Source of the DNA: Desmodesmus armatus
Lineage: Eukaryota; Chlorophyta; Chlorophyceae; Sphaeropleales; Scenedesmaceae
NCBI GenBank assembly: GCA_007449985.2
Contig: VIIQ02000593.1
Coordinates: forward strand, 62,001-126,000
Direction of reading: 5' to 3'
Length of the DNA stretch: 64,000 nucleotides
Both the position numbers and the translations under genes were made by a program. Shown piece by piece: positions 24,758 to 37,009 of the stretch. Every line of letters begins with the position of its first letter. Positions within the stretch are counted from its first letter, which is position 1. The notes beneath the pieces are model-generated. The model was not told where the DNA came from. It worked only from the letters and a program-made list of their open reading frames with translations, and ran no database searches.

Positions 24758-26156
24758 ATGGCCATCGTGAAGGAGGCTAGTGAGATGCTGAAGGTCAGGC
24801 CAGGACAGAAGCGGGTAAGGCTTCTTCTCCTCGCACTCAACAGTCTCGGTGTCCAGTCCGAGTTGGCACTAGTGGGGCCAAAACTGGCTCCGTTGCAGGC
24901 AAAGCCTGATTTGAATGACCTATGTGTTTCGTTTGGGTCTAGGAGCGCTCCTTTGCTGTGCTCCGACAGCTCTGTGTGGCTGGGGCCTGCTTTTGGGCAG
25001 CAGATGGCCCCTACTGCTCCTCAGCACACGCTGTAACAGTGCTGCAGGCTTGAAGTCACACGTTTAGGTACACGTAGATACCCAAACGTGTTTGTAATTG
25101 CCTGTTATTGACCCTTTCCTGCTGTTGCTATATCCTGCACCGCTGTCCTGCACACAGCATGCGACACCCCGTGTGGTGGCCTCCTCTGCCCTGCCCCGCA
25201 CGGTCATCTTCAGCCAGCCCAGGAGGAGGGTTGTCAAGCCTGGTGCTGGCTCTCCACGTGCTGTCCTGCAGCAGGAGATCATCAACAATGAGACCGGCAA
25301 GAAGGCCGTTGGGCCATGGTGAGCCAGCACATCCTGCATCCTGCGCAATGGTGCTGAGCAGTACTGCTGGCCCCTCACTTCTTGCTCCCACCTCCAGCCA
25401 AGCATTGCACACACCTCGAACTTGTCCACATGTGCGGACCCTAGTTGCTGTGCTGACAACCGATCACAACCTTTGGCATGGTGTTTCCCTGTCACGCAGG
25501 TTGGGCCCCTTTGCTGCAGCCGCTGAGGACGCAGCTGCCGCTGGCACATACACCCTGATCCCCAGCACCATCCTGATGGACAAACAAGGCCACTGCCACC
25601 TCAGCCTGGACGCATCAGAGGACAAGCGCATGGTGCAGGTGTGTGCTGAGCATCCAGTCCTGCAAGTGCGCTTGTCAGGATATGCTGCCGCGGGGGTTGT
25701 GATAATCAGGACTTGCAGGACATTTTGCTGCCTGCACGCCAGCATGTTGTCAGCGGAAGACAGCGCTGCTGTGCTGGGCCGCTCATGACGTCATTTTACC
25801 GCCTGCAAGACTGCTGTATTCATGATGATGGAGGGTGAAAACAGATCCACAACAAATAGGATCAGGCCGAGAATTACTGACGCTTGCTCGTGCTCCTGCC
25901 CTTTCCTCTGCAGGAGCTGTACAAGGCACAGAGCGACAGCGGCCTGCTGAGCGAGGCTGCAGGTCAGGCAGCTGCCAAGATGGCTGACGAGTGCCTGCAG
26001 GTGCAGCGCGTGAAGCAGCAGGCGGCCCGTGCCGCCCAGGCTGACAGCTCCTTGATGCATGCATGGCTGGACAAGACATTCCCCGTCAAGACCATTGTGC
26101 GTGGTTCCTCTGTGCGCAAGAACCACATGATCAACCAGCCCCGCCGCTTCAACTGA
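24758..26156 (+). CDS. Unrecognised 199-aa basic protein
   Basis: Four exons with clean splice sites and matching phases: 24758-24814, 25158-25318, 25500-25638 and 25914-26156. I do not recognise the family. Features: a short N-terminal segment MAIVKEASEMLKVRPGQKR, a basic stretch with RTVIFSQPRRRVVKP, an Ala-rich helix, a segment STILMDKQGHCHLSLD, then a long Ala/Gln/Lys helix (possibly coiled coil) and a basic C-terminus ending NQPRRFN. There is no signal peptide or membrane segment. The exon structure and the frame conservation across three introns argue that it is real. Function is not assigned. Confidence 0.7.
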
Positions 26157-26796
26157 ACTCACCTGAGGGCCTGGTGTGCGGTTATGAGGAGCAGGCAGAA
26201 GCTTGTCGCCTTTGGGCTTACATGCATGTGGGCAATCAGAAGGCTGTTTTGGTTGCCTGTGCAGGAGCAACCTGTGTTGCGACCTATGTTGTGACTGTTT
26301 CGGGCTATGGTGGAAGTTGTGGCGCTGCATAGTCTGTTCTGTCACTGACTGCGGATGTCTTGGCCAGGATCCACTGAGTGTCACAACATATATACCATAC
26401 CGGGAGTCTGCTGGAAGGTAGTGCAGCCACCTTTGTACCACAACATACACAGATGAGCTCAAGATATTGGGCACATGTGTGCCCATGATTTGGAAGTTTT
26501 GTCTTTTTTTGCAGTGTGCCACATGCAAAGTCATAGTTGATGTGAGCATGACTGTGTGTACTGCATTTGTATCAACTCGAGCATGATGTTGCGTGGCCGT
26601 CAGTGTATACCATCTGTAGCAGGTTGTCCACACCCCATGTCCTGTCCTGAGGTCACCTGCCCATATTGCAGCCTTGCTTGTGTCGGGCTTGCAACAAGCT
26701 TGCTGCCTATGCTTGCAATGAGGCTGTGCATGTGGAAGTTGTAACTGTGTCTTTTTACGGATCCCAGTAAAAGGTCATCAGACAGAATCTGGCCAA
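26157..26796. other. 3' region of the unknown gene
   Basis: No coding frame recognised. A TGTAA element at about 26749-26753 lies near 595 bp after the stop codon and is a candidate polyadenylation signal for the upstream gene. Confidence 0.4.
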
Positions 26797-27715
26797 AACT
26801 TTGACAGCACATAGCTCTGCGGCCCTGCAGCCCGGGCCGCTGCAAATCCGCATGCGTGCTTAATATGTAAAAATGAAAGGTGCATTTTCGTGTTATCTCG
26901 ATCCGTGTCTGCACCAGGAAATCCAAAATCTAGTTTGGAAGCACGCACTCATGCTGGCGATATTACACGCTTGAAAGATGCATATGTTTGCCAATAACAA
27001 CTTGCGACCGCGCTAGCGGTGCACCTATCAGTACAGTACTGTCAGCAGGCAGGTCATCCAGCAGTAACTTTGACAGCACATAGCTCTGCAGACCTGCAGC
27101 CCGGGCCGCTGCAAATCCGCATGCGTGCTTAATATGTAAAAATGAAAGGTACATTTTCGTGTTATCTCGATCCGTGTCTGCACCAGGAAATCCAAAATCT
27201 AGTTTGGAAGCACGCACTCATGCTGGCGATATCACACGCTTGAAAGATGCATATGTTTGCCAATAACAACTTGCGACCGTGCTAGCGGTGCACCTATCAG
27301 TACAGTACTGTCAGCAGGCAGGTCATCCAGCAGTAACTTTGACAGCACATAGCTCTGCAGACCTGCAGCCCGGGCCGCTGCAAATCTGCATGCGTGCTTA
27401 ATATATAAAAATGAAAGGTACATTTTCGTGTTATCTCGATCCGTGTCTGCACCAGGAAATCCAAAATCTAGTTTGGAAGCACGCACTCATGCTGGCGATA
27501 TCACACGCTTGAAAGATGCATATGTTTGCCAACAACAACTTGCGACCGCGCTGGCGGTGCACCTATCAGTACAGTACTGTCAGTAGGCAGGTCATCTAGC
27601 AGTAACTTTGACAGCACATAGCTCTGCGGACCTCCAGCCCGGGCCTCTGCAAATCCGCATGCGTGCTTCTATGTTAAAAATGAAAGGTACTTTTTCGCGT
27701 TATCTCAGTCCGTGA
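26797..27715. repeat. 269-bp tandem satellite, 3.4 copies
   Basis: Copies start at 26797, 27066, 27335 and 27604 with an exact 269-bp spacing and only scattered substitutions. The last copy is truncated near 27715 and is the most diverged. Each full copy holds a minus-strand open frame of 84 codons starting MRASKLDFGFPGADTD. The unit contains CAGTACAGTACTGTC-type near-palindromes. Confidence 0.95.
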
Positions 27716-30700
27716 ATGCCATGGGCGCACAGGGAAATACAGGGTAAGAAGACCTCACCTGCCTCTGATCGTCCGCCACTGGACAACAAAACATTATTCA
27801 ATGGTACAGTGTACATCACCCAAACGGGCGTCAGCAACAGCCCCTTGGGGGCCCAGGCAGGGTGCAGCAGCAGCAGCAGGCTGGCAGCCCAATGCCAACA
27901 CCAATGACTACGCAATCACAATTCAAAGTCATGTGCTGTAATTTCAAGCAGGAATCCATTTTGTATGATTATATATCAGCAAGCTGCCGACAGGACTATC
28001 ACAGGGAGGGTTTCAGTATGGGTCGGGGCAGCACTGAACACACTAGGGGCAAACGCCAAGTAGTCTGCAGCCAAGAACACAGGACAGCAGCAGGGCCAGG
28101 CAGAAGGCTGCACGGAAGCAGCACCACACACACAACTGAAACTCAAGCAAGGAAAACACCCAAATTTTTAAAAAAAACTGATGGGGATCACTGGGATCCG
28201 TCGCCGTCCCTGGTTCACTTGAACTTGAGGGGGGATCTGGTCCTCCCTGTGCTGGGAAACCATGGTGGACAGTTGAGCATTGAAACTATGCTGTCAGCCG
28301 CGATGCTGTGGTGTAGTTCGCATCAGCGGTATTCTCATGGGACAACAAAAGTAAAATCTTGTGCCACAAACTGTGCAAGCTGGCACACAAAAGCCCGCTA
28401 TACAGCACCCAAATCAAAACAAGCACGAACCGTGACATAGCAAGGCTTTGTGCCATCGATCAGACTTGAGCAACATGCCTGACCCTGCAGTTCAGACTGA
28501 CCAGCACAGACTGTGGTGTTGCTTAGTACGAATACTCTGGCAGTACCAGTGCTAGCTTTAGTGGGTATGTCTGCCCCAACACACGGCGGCGGGTGTTGGC
28601 AGCAACGTCTTGACCAGGAAATCTGTCATGAGCACAACCAGCTGCCCCACAGTCACGTGTCAGTCGACAAATGCTTTGCAAACATACTTCCGGTTGCAAA
28701 ATGGATGCACCGGGGCAGAGGCAGTCAGCATGGTGACGCCACTTCAGTGCAAGTATTTAGGGAGTGCCTGAGCTCACCACTGGCAGCAGTGCCCCTCACC
28801 AGTAGGAGACAGCCACCTGGACAGGGACAACCTGCATGCATGCATGAGATACCAACAGCACAACTTTACTGGGTCAGCGCCTGAATTCACCGCCCTTGCA
28901 TTGCCAGAGCAGGCTTACAGGGCGTGGTGTTCAGAGCAGCATGCGTTGTGTGGCGCACCAATCAAGGGACAACGGGATGACTCGGAGTAAAATAGCAACA
29001 CTCAGGAGATCCACAACAGCAACACTTAGGACTACTCAACAATAACGCGTTTGATGAAAAGCAATTATTTGGGGAAGAAAATGTTACACGCAGACACATT
29101 CGCCACACATCAATGGCATTGCAATGGCATTATTGCCAACGACGTCCGTCAAACACTCCCACCAAGCAGGCAAGGGCTGCCTCATGCTCTGCAACACACA
29201 CAGGTACTGCTGTTGAGGGGCAACCTGCAAAACCCTGCAGGTAGGCGCAGGAAAGTCCATGGCTGGTGGTACTGTCGATCATGTGTCTGTCAGGATGGGG
29301 TGGGGCCAGACACATAGGTAATGCACGCATGAGGGCGATTTGAGAGGTGCAACAGGAGGCTGTCCGTGCACAAATGTTCTACCGTAGTGTGTGGCGGTGT
29401 GAATGCGCACTCAGGGGCTGAGTTGGTACAAATGATCAGTGCATGTAATCTCCAACAGCATGCAGCACATCTGTGGACCATTACGGCCTACTCGTATCAC
29501 ATGTACTCCCAGGAAATATGCACACAAGCAACCCAGGCTGGCAGGGCTGAAGCGATCGCTGAAGTGGCCGCTGTCGTGCATCAATGTCATGCGTCAATAC
29601 GGCGCTATGTGGTGTCACGTGATGGGCCAAACACAGCCAGTGAGGCAGTACCTGACTGGCAGGACCAAGGGAGCTGTTTGCTCACTGTGTTGTGTCCACC
29701 AGTGCAGAAGTACTTGTCCACATGGTTCCTGTAGCCCGGTGCTGATGCAATGCAACACTGGCCGCAGGGCCAAAACACAGCGCCCACACGCGCACACCCA
29801 GCAGCATTCCATCAGCTTGACAGCTGATTCCCACCAAGTGATCAAACCTGACACTGTCACCCCATCCGTGCCGCACAAATGCCAGCACCAGACAACTCAT
29901 GCCGCAGGCCCCTAGCGGCTGTTTCACTGCAGCGCCACCATCCACACCACAGGCTACTCATCACAAGAACACAAAGGGTCAATCACCAACTTTGCTGTGC
30001 CGCTTGCTGACTTTCAGATGAATCCATACAGGACAATGTTAACGTGCACACGTGCCGCAGTCCTCCATCCCTCCTGATGGGCAGCACACTGCGCCCCTGA
30101 ACACACAGCCTTCTTGCTTATCACACATTCCCGAAGCCTCCGAAGATTGCCCCCATGCCTTCGCAAGAGCCATGCAGGCCATGCCAGTGCAGTCACTCAC
30201 AGCATAGCTCACAAATCACCATCACACGCATAGTGCTCAGGACTCAATGCACGCAATGCCAACACACCACCAAACGCCCTGCTCAACAGCCCAGGGGGGC
30301 ATCAGTGCTGTGACAGCCAGCTGGCTGGCTGCAGCCTGTCACCGTGACAGCATTGGATGCCAGCTCCACTGATCCAAATAGCCAGATAGCCGGGCTAACA
30401 ACTGCGTAGCAGCGGCCACACAGATGCCTTTGGCATGGCCCAACAAACAATTGATCAGTCACTGCAACACATGCTAGGTGGCCTTCAGCAAGGCTCCTGC
30501 TTGCCTAAAATGCCACTGCAGACGCTGTGGCATGGTTGAAGAGCGAGAGCCGCTGAATCTGTCATAAGCAAATACACTGATGCCAACTTGACTCAGCCTC
30601 AGTATTAACACTGACAACGTTGCCCAGTAATACCATCACAACATCATGCTATGTGTTCCAATTAAGCAGCTTGGCTATAAAGCAGCATTGACATCCATTG

Positions 30701-31335
30701 ATGGCAGAACAACCGCCACACCCCGTTGTTGAAAGTGCAGCCAAAGGTGCGTGCTGGTGTGCTGTGCACATGAAAACCACCACACAAATGAGCATAAACA
30801 GCCGCTGGCTGCTGTATGCTGCCCAACCAACGCACAAGGGCCCGTTGCACACCGCGATGCCTTGTCTGTGACAAAACCCTGCACTTCTGACACCCACAAA
30901 GCACACTAGCGTTGCTGTCTGGAGTCGCTCACAATCAAACAACATCAGAATCAAACAACCTCACCGACACCACCAAATGTCACGTGGCGGTCACGCCTCA
31001 GGGAAAACAAACGATCAGCTCGTCAAACCCATCACCCTGCCCACCCCGCGTCACTGCTGCTGCTGCTGCAGCAGTGGCGGCAGGTCTTTACTCAGGTGCG
31101 GCAGCAGCAGTGGCGGCACGGCTGCCGCCACGTTTGACAGCTGTGGTGTGAGCGGCAGCGGCAGCACAGGCGGCACCTGGAGGACGGCCTGCTGCTGCAG
31201 CAGCTGCTTGCAGCTGCACGTCCGCCGCGCTCACAGCACCTGCAGCACCTGGCGCAGCCGGCAACTGCGCTGACCACTGGTTAGCAGTGCGCCCTGCTGC
31301 GAGTGGGCGCACTGCTACGGTAGCAGTGCTACCCA
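27716..31335. other. 3.6-kb stretch with no recognised gene
   Basis: It lies between the satellite and the 3' end of the F-box gene. The longest plus-strand frame (27862-28440, 192 codons) has no recognisable domain and starts in a CAG run. Part of the stretch should be the 3' UTR of the F-box gene. Confidence 0.45.
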
Positions 31336-34300
31336 CTATTGCAGCTGGGCCAGCTGCCGCTGCAGCGCCTGATTCGCTGCCTGCTGGTTTTGCAGCTGCA
31401 GCTGCAGCGCCTGATTGGCTGCCTGCGCATCCCCCAGCTGCGACTGCAGCGCACGGTTGGCTTCTTGCTGGTTCTGAAGCTGCAGCTGCAGCGCTTGGTT
31501 GGCCCCCTGTCCATCCTTGAGCTGCGCATGCAGCTCTTGCCACTGCGCTTTTTCCTTCGCCAGCTGATCCCGCAGCACTGTCTTGTCTGCGTCAATGAAG
31601 GACTCTGCAGCTTCCAGCTGTTGGCGCAGCCCGGCAATCTGCTGCTGTTGCTCTTGCCCCTGCCGAGCTACGTCGGCAATTTCCGCCTTCAGCCGCTGCT
31701 GCGCCTGCTGCATGGCGATGGTGTCGTTAAGGTTGGCCTGCTCCTGGGATATCTGCGTGATGGTGTAGGTGAAGCAGCGCTGCAGCTGCTTCACTATGTC
31801 TGATGGTGCGCCTGCAGGTGCCTGCAGTGATGCGCAACAGCATGGGCGGCGTGTGACGGCAGCACACTGCAACTTGTTGACAGGATCATGATGTGTGCAG
31901 TGTGCACTTGGCAGCCAATGCTGCTTGATGATCAAGGCCCATGTTGCGCTGTGCACGGCACGTGTTAGCGGCCACCATGGTGGCTCAGGACAGCAATGTT
32001 TGCCTGAGGTCACTAAGCCCAGGTCAGCTTGTGCTGGCACGGGCTGATGGCTGCTTGGACACATATGGATAGCCCTGTTGAGTTTGTCGTGTGCCATACT
32101 GCTGCGCACAGCCATGAGCACGCGTAAAATGCATGCACACTGCTTCATTTTTTGCAATGCCTGTTGTTGACACGACATGTCTCAGTTCAAACCAGCGGTT
32201 CAACAGACAGCCTACCTTACTGACAATTGTGATGCGCGGGATGTGAGAGCGCAGGTGTCGTACACGTGCGTCCCACGGCCTGTCAAGAGCCCGTTGCTGT
32301 AAATCAAAGCTGTTTGGGTCCAGCGAGACCAGCCTGTCAACCAGCAGTACACCCAGCTGCCCTGTGCTGCAGGACAAGGAGGTCAAGCCTGGCAAAAACC
32401 ATGCTAGGTCCAGCAGCTGTGCTTCGCTCAAGCTGGGGACTGTGAGCTCTGCCAGCCCTGTGAGCTGGTGCAACGGTCCATCTATCCCCAAGCTGAGTGT
32501 CCCGCCAGCAAGCTCAAGCCTCGTCAGGTGCGGCAGCTTGTGCAGGTGCTGGAAGTCGCAGCACCTCCGCTTCTGCTTCCGCTCACTGTCGACCGTCAGC
32601 TTGTACTGCTGCAGCTGTGTCATTTTCCCTAGCTGCGCTGCATGTGCAACCAGGCGTGCCTGCGTAGTGCCAAGGTAGGTGAGCTGTGTAAGGCTGGTGA
32701 GCGCTGGCGTGAACGGCAGCACCACTGCCCCATCCAGGTGTTTGAGCGCGGTGCAACCGCACACCAGCGCCTGCACATCACCTGCCTGCAGAGGCTTGCC
32801 ACCCTGAGACGGCAAGCACAGGCTATGCAGCCGCCGCAGCTCCCACCCATCCTGGAAGATGTGCTGCCATACGCCTTGGGGCAGAATTGCTGTGCTGAGG
32901 TCAAGCTGCTGCAGGGAGCTGCTGGCTGTGAGCGCAGCATACGCTGCTGCATCCCCGCCGCCACCAGCCACCCTGGACGCAAAGGACAGGCTCTCAAGCA
33001 GCGACAGCCGCTCAAGCCATCCCCACAAAGCTGCGTCCCAGGTGTTCCCAGTGAGTGTGAGGCTGGTCAGGGACGTGATGTTTGACAAAGCATGTGCGCT
33101 GCATGAGCCACCCTCAAGGCTCAGGCTGCGCAGATTCGTCAGGCGCCCTATGCTGCTGCTGTCACCCTGGCTGAGCAGAGGCTGCAAGCTGTAACTTTGA
33201 GCTACCAATGACAGCTTTGTGAGACTGTGAATCTGCTCAATGCCTCCCAGGCAGCGGCTGTCTGGCAGCTCAAGGGTGAGCTCCTGCAGCTTTGTGAGCT
33301 GCGCCAAGTACTGCTGCTGTTGCTGCTGCTGTGCCGGGGCGCCGTCCTGCCAGCCCAGCTGCTGCTGCTGCTGCAGCGCCCATCCTCCGAGCTGCAGTCC
33401 TGCAGGAGCTGGCAGCAGCTGCTGCTGCTGCTGCAGCGCCACGTGGAGCTGCAGTCCTGGCTGCTGCTGCTGCTGCAGCGCCACCTGGTGCGGCAGTCCT
33501 GGCTGCTGCGGATGGGCCTGCGGCTGCCGCATGCCTCGCAGCTCCAGGGAGGTCAGGTGCTGCCATGAGCTTGCGACAGCCTCAAGGACTGGCAAGAGTC
33601 CAAGGGTGCTGCTGCTGCCGCTGTTGAGTGGGTAATCAAACATGTTTGACCTGTACAGGTCACCGCGTGTTGGGTCGTTGATGCTGATGCTGAGATGCTG
33701 CAGGCTGGTGAGGTTGTGCAGCGCGTCCAGCAGCAGCTGTGCTGGTGCTGCGGCCGGAGCAGCTGGGGCACCCAGCGTCTGCTGCTGCAGCACGAGCTTT
33801 GTGAGGTATGAGGGGGCTGTTGGTGCCAGCGGCAGCGCACTGAAGGTCCAACCCAGCAGCTGCAAACTGTTCAGTTGGGAGGGCAGCTGCAGCTGCAGCT
33901 GCAACCACTGGCAGATACCTTGGTCACGCTGCAGCTGTAGGCACAAGGCGTGAACTGCATGGCCTCGGCGCGGCATCCAGCGCTGCAGCAAGGCCTGCAG
34001 ATGTCCTGCTCTGCCACCCAGGAGCGTGATGCTCATACATGCTGCATCGGCTCGCAGCTGCCACGGCTTACACGCCAGTCCAGCCTGCAGCTTGTCTTTC
34101 TCTGGCAGCAGCTTGAATATGTTGTCAAGCAGTTCTGTTGACAGCTCCTGCCAACACTTGGGCCTGCAAAGGGTGCATGCAGCAAACTGGTGGTGTTCAT
34201 GATGTGCTACAACACTCAGGCCTGCAAACGGTGTGCACAGCACCACATGTGGACATGCAACACATCACACCATCCTGCAGACAGAAGTCCGGCGTCTGAC

Positions 34301-34363
34301 ACGGATCGCACAGTTGCAAGAGCGAAGCGCGTGCGCAAAAGAGCTGTTTACTCACTGAGCCAT
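31336..34363 (-). CDS. F-box / leucine-rich-repeat / coiled-coil protein
   Basis: Likely substrate-recognition subunit of an SCF ubiquitin ligase. Exons: 34356-34363 (tentative 8-nt first exon, ATG GCT CA), 32216-34163 and 31336-31821; total 2,442 nt, 813 aa, phase-consistent throughout. The F-box is at the extreme N-terminus (WQELSTELLDNIFKLLPEKD, then KPWQ). About 15 irregular LRRs follow, for example LTSLQHLSISIN, LTSLELRG, LTKLSLVA, LTNLRSLSLEGG, ITSLTSLTLTGN and LTQLTYLGTT, interrupted by a Gln-rich insert. The last exon encodes a coiled coil of about 160 residues that ends in imperfect repeats of ANQALQLQLQNQQ. Chlorophyte F-box/LRR proteins are common, but the C-terminal coiled coil is less so. 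The substrate is unknown. Confidence 0.85.
34145..34225 (-). repeat. Short tandem duplication of the acceptor region of the main F-box exon
   Basis: The acceptor block at 34155-34180 (transcript sense CACCCTTTGCAG then GCCCAAGTGTTG) is repeated about 60 bp upstream at 34213-34240 (CACACCGTTTGCAG then GCCTGAGTGTTG). Only the first keeps the coding frame. Confidence 0.75.
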
Positions 34364-34980
34364 CTTTTGCTAGAGATGCAGGCACACTTGGACTTGGGAT
34401 GGACTTGGGTGTTTCCCGCCCCGTCTCGCAAGGCGAGATTGGTCAGGCAAGGGCGGTCGCTGTTCAAACTACTGCTATAGGTGTGTGAAAGGTGCTCACT
34501 GCAACGTACCAGGCCCAAGCTGGTCGACCGTGATCAAAAGCTATCGGATGCAGATAGCTCACTACAGGATGGCTGTCGGTTGAAGAAAGCAGTTGAACAT
34601 ATGATCAGAGCACCTTCGCTATAGGCGGATGTGGCTACATGTTGGATGCAGTCGCAGGGGTGTCGAGTCTTGGGGTCTAGACACTAGACAACTAGACAGG
34701 GGTGGTGGCAGCAGCCTTGCTATTCCACCACCACGATGATGCTTCGGATGTTGGTCAATTAGGTAGACAGCTAGACAACTAGACGACTAGACACACACTA
34801 GACAGGATCATCGATCGGCGCGGATTGTGCCCAGCAAGAGCTCTGCCAGAGCAGTGCGTGAGATCATACTCAGAAGCGTCAATTGTCAATAATCGTCTTC
34901 CCCATCGTATGGCCTTGGTTTCCCGGTTGGCTCTCACATCTTCTTTTTTTTATATAATTTTATTGTCACGGCGTCAATGA

Positions 34981-35790
34981 GCCATCAGTCAGGCACTGCA
35001 GCAGGCAAGTCTGGGCCAGCAGTGATTCCTGATTCTGAAACTGACCCCTGGGTGTAGCAAGTGCACCTGGTGCCAGTAACTTCGATTGAGCTCATGGAAA
35101 TAGAGCAACCGATTCCAATTCAAAGCCACAACCTATCGTGCCAGGTCCTTCAACAGCCAGGCTGCAAAGCAGACTTTCTAGGTTGTGCCAGGGCCCTGGC
35201 CTACATCCGTCACGACACAGCAACCCCCACTGCAAAGTGGCACACCCTACCTTAACAACAACATGTTTGGCATGGGCTGCGCGTTGCATGTTTGGCATGG
35301 GCTGCGTGTTGCAGCAAGTCGTGTGCTGGCAGGGACCCAGCAGAGTCTGCATGCGCGATGCCCTGGTCAAATACCCCCTGACAGCAGCCTATTGCAAGGG
35401 CAAGGGATGTGTGACGGACAAAGGCCTGCTTTGATCTACCGTCACTGATGCAATGTGCCATCAGTCAGGCGCTGCAGCAGGCAAGTCTGGGCCAGCAGCG
35501 GGCCCCTTGGGTGTAGCTGCTGCACCTGATGTTCACTGTTCAACGCATAGAAAATGAGCATCATACCCCATCTTGGCAGGTGCTTGACCAGCCAGGCTGC
35601 GCAGCACATTTTCTAGGTCGTACTCATGCCAGGGCGCCCTGGACTGCATCCGTCATGACCCAGCAACCCACAATGCAAAGTGTGCCACCCCACCTCAATG
35701 GCATGATTAGCATGGGCAGTGCATTGCAGCAAGTCGTGTGCCGGCAGGGACCCAGCAGAGTCTGCGTGTGCACATTCAAACACCCCACAG
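34981..35790. repeat. Diverged tandem duplication of about 475 bp
   Basis: Copy A starts at 34981 and copy B at 35457, both opening with GCCATCAGTCAGGC and then GGCAAGTCTGGGCCAGCAG. Shared blocks continue to GGGACCCAGCAGAGTCTGC in each. Copy A also has an internal 25-bp direct repeat at 35262-35311. Confidence 0.85.
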
Positions 35791-36690
35791 CAGCAGCAGC
35801 AGCAAGGGCCTGAAGGCTGCAGCAGTAGCAGCAACAATGCACACAGCCTCCCTCGAACACCCCGTCACGGCGTGGCAGCAGCACAGTGCAAGGGCCTGAA
35901 GGCTGCAGCAGTACAACAGCAACAGCACGCACAGCCCCACTCAAACTGCCGCAGGGGCTTATCAAGCCTGAAAAGGCTGCAACACCACCAGCAGCAGCAG
36001 CAGTGACACACCACCATCAAACACGCCGTGGCAGCAGCATATTGCAGGGCCTGAAGGCTGCAGCAGTACAACAGCAACAGCGCGCACAAACCCACTCAAA
36101 CACTATAGCAGCAGCATAGTGCAAGGGCCTGAAGGCTGCCGCAGTAGCAGCAACAACGCACACAGCCCCACTCCAACACCCCGCAGCAGCAGCATAGTGC
36201 AAGGGCCTGAAGGCTGCAGCAGTAGCAGCAACAACGCACACAGCCCCACTCCAACACCCCGCGGCAGCAGCATAGTGCAAGGGCCTGAAGGCTGCCGCAG
36301 TAGCAGCAACAACACTCACAGCCCCACTATAACACTCCGCGGCAGCAGCATAGTGCAAGGGCCTGAAGGCTGCAGCAGTAGCAGCAACAACGCACACAGC
36401 CCCACTCCTACACCCCACGGCAGCAGCATAGTGCAAGGGCCTGGAGGCTGCAGCAGTAGCAGCAACAACGCACACAGCCCCACTCCAACACCCCGCGGCA
36501 GCAGCATAGTGCAAGGGCCTGAAGGCTGCAGCAGTAGCAGCAACAACGCACACAGCCCCACTCCTACACCCCACGGCAGCAGCATAGTGCAAGGGCCTGG
36601 AGGCTGCAGCAGTAGCAGCAACAACGCACACAGCCCCACTCCAACACCCCGCGGCAGCAGCATAGTGCAAGGGCCTGAAGGCTGCAGCAG
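35790..36690. repeat. 78-bp minisatellite array with 156-bp higher-order period
   Basis: Regular units carrying CAGCAGCATAGTGCAAGG start at 36109, 36187, 36265, 36343, 36421, 36499, 36577 and 36655, exactly 78 bp apart; the units before 36109 are more diverged. From 36343 on, two variants alternate (GAAGGCTGC with CCTACACCCCACGG, then GGAGGCTGC with CCAACACCCCGCGG), giving a 156-bp dimer repeat. Because 78 is divisible by three, long open frames appear on both strands. Confidence 0.95.
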
Positions 36691-37009
36691 CAACCACAAC
36701 ACTGTCGCACTTGGAGTGCGCAGCCCTGCAACATTCATACTGCGTGAGGCTGGACAAGGCAGCCATTGGTGCTGGGTCAACTTTGCACCCGAGCAACAGC
36801 AACAGCATATGCACTCAACAGAATTGTGTCTAGCAGTCTAGCTGGGGTTGACACTTGCTGGGGTTGACACTTGCTGGGTTGACACAAACCTTGTCTAGCC
36901 GTCTAGTTGTCTAGCCGTGTGGACTAGCTGTCCAGCCTGGACAGTTGTCTAGCTGTCTTGCTGTCAAGCCGTCTGGGCTAGTTGTCTAGTTGTCTAGCTG
37001 TCCAGCTGC

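Larger units (their letters stand above)
34675..37009. mobile_element. Putative foldback-like non-autonomous element with inverted CTAGACA-rich ends
   Basis: The left end (34675-34803) is an array of CTAGACAACTAGAC-type units. The right end (36829-37009) is an array of GTCTAGTTGTCTAG units, the reverse complement. A 24-nt block at 34770-34793 matches the reverse complement of 36892-36915 with one mismatch. The interior holds only repeats (a diverged tandem duplication and a 78-bp array) and no transposase frame. No target-site duplication was found by eye. Confidence 0.6.

Noticed and set aside
27862..28440. 192-codon plus-strand frame
   Set aside because: Begins in a CAG run, has no domain, and shows no splice-supported partner.
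36017..36841. Long open frames on both strands (240 and 265 codons) in the 78-bp array
   Set aside because: They exist because the repeat period is divisible by three; there is no start context, domain or homologue, and both strands are open equally.
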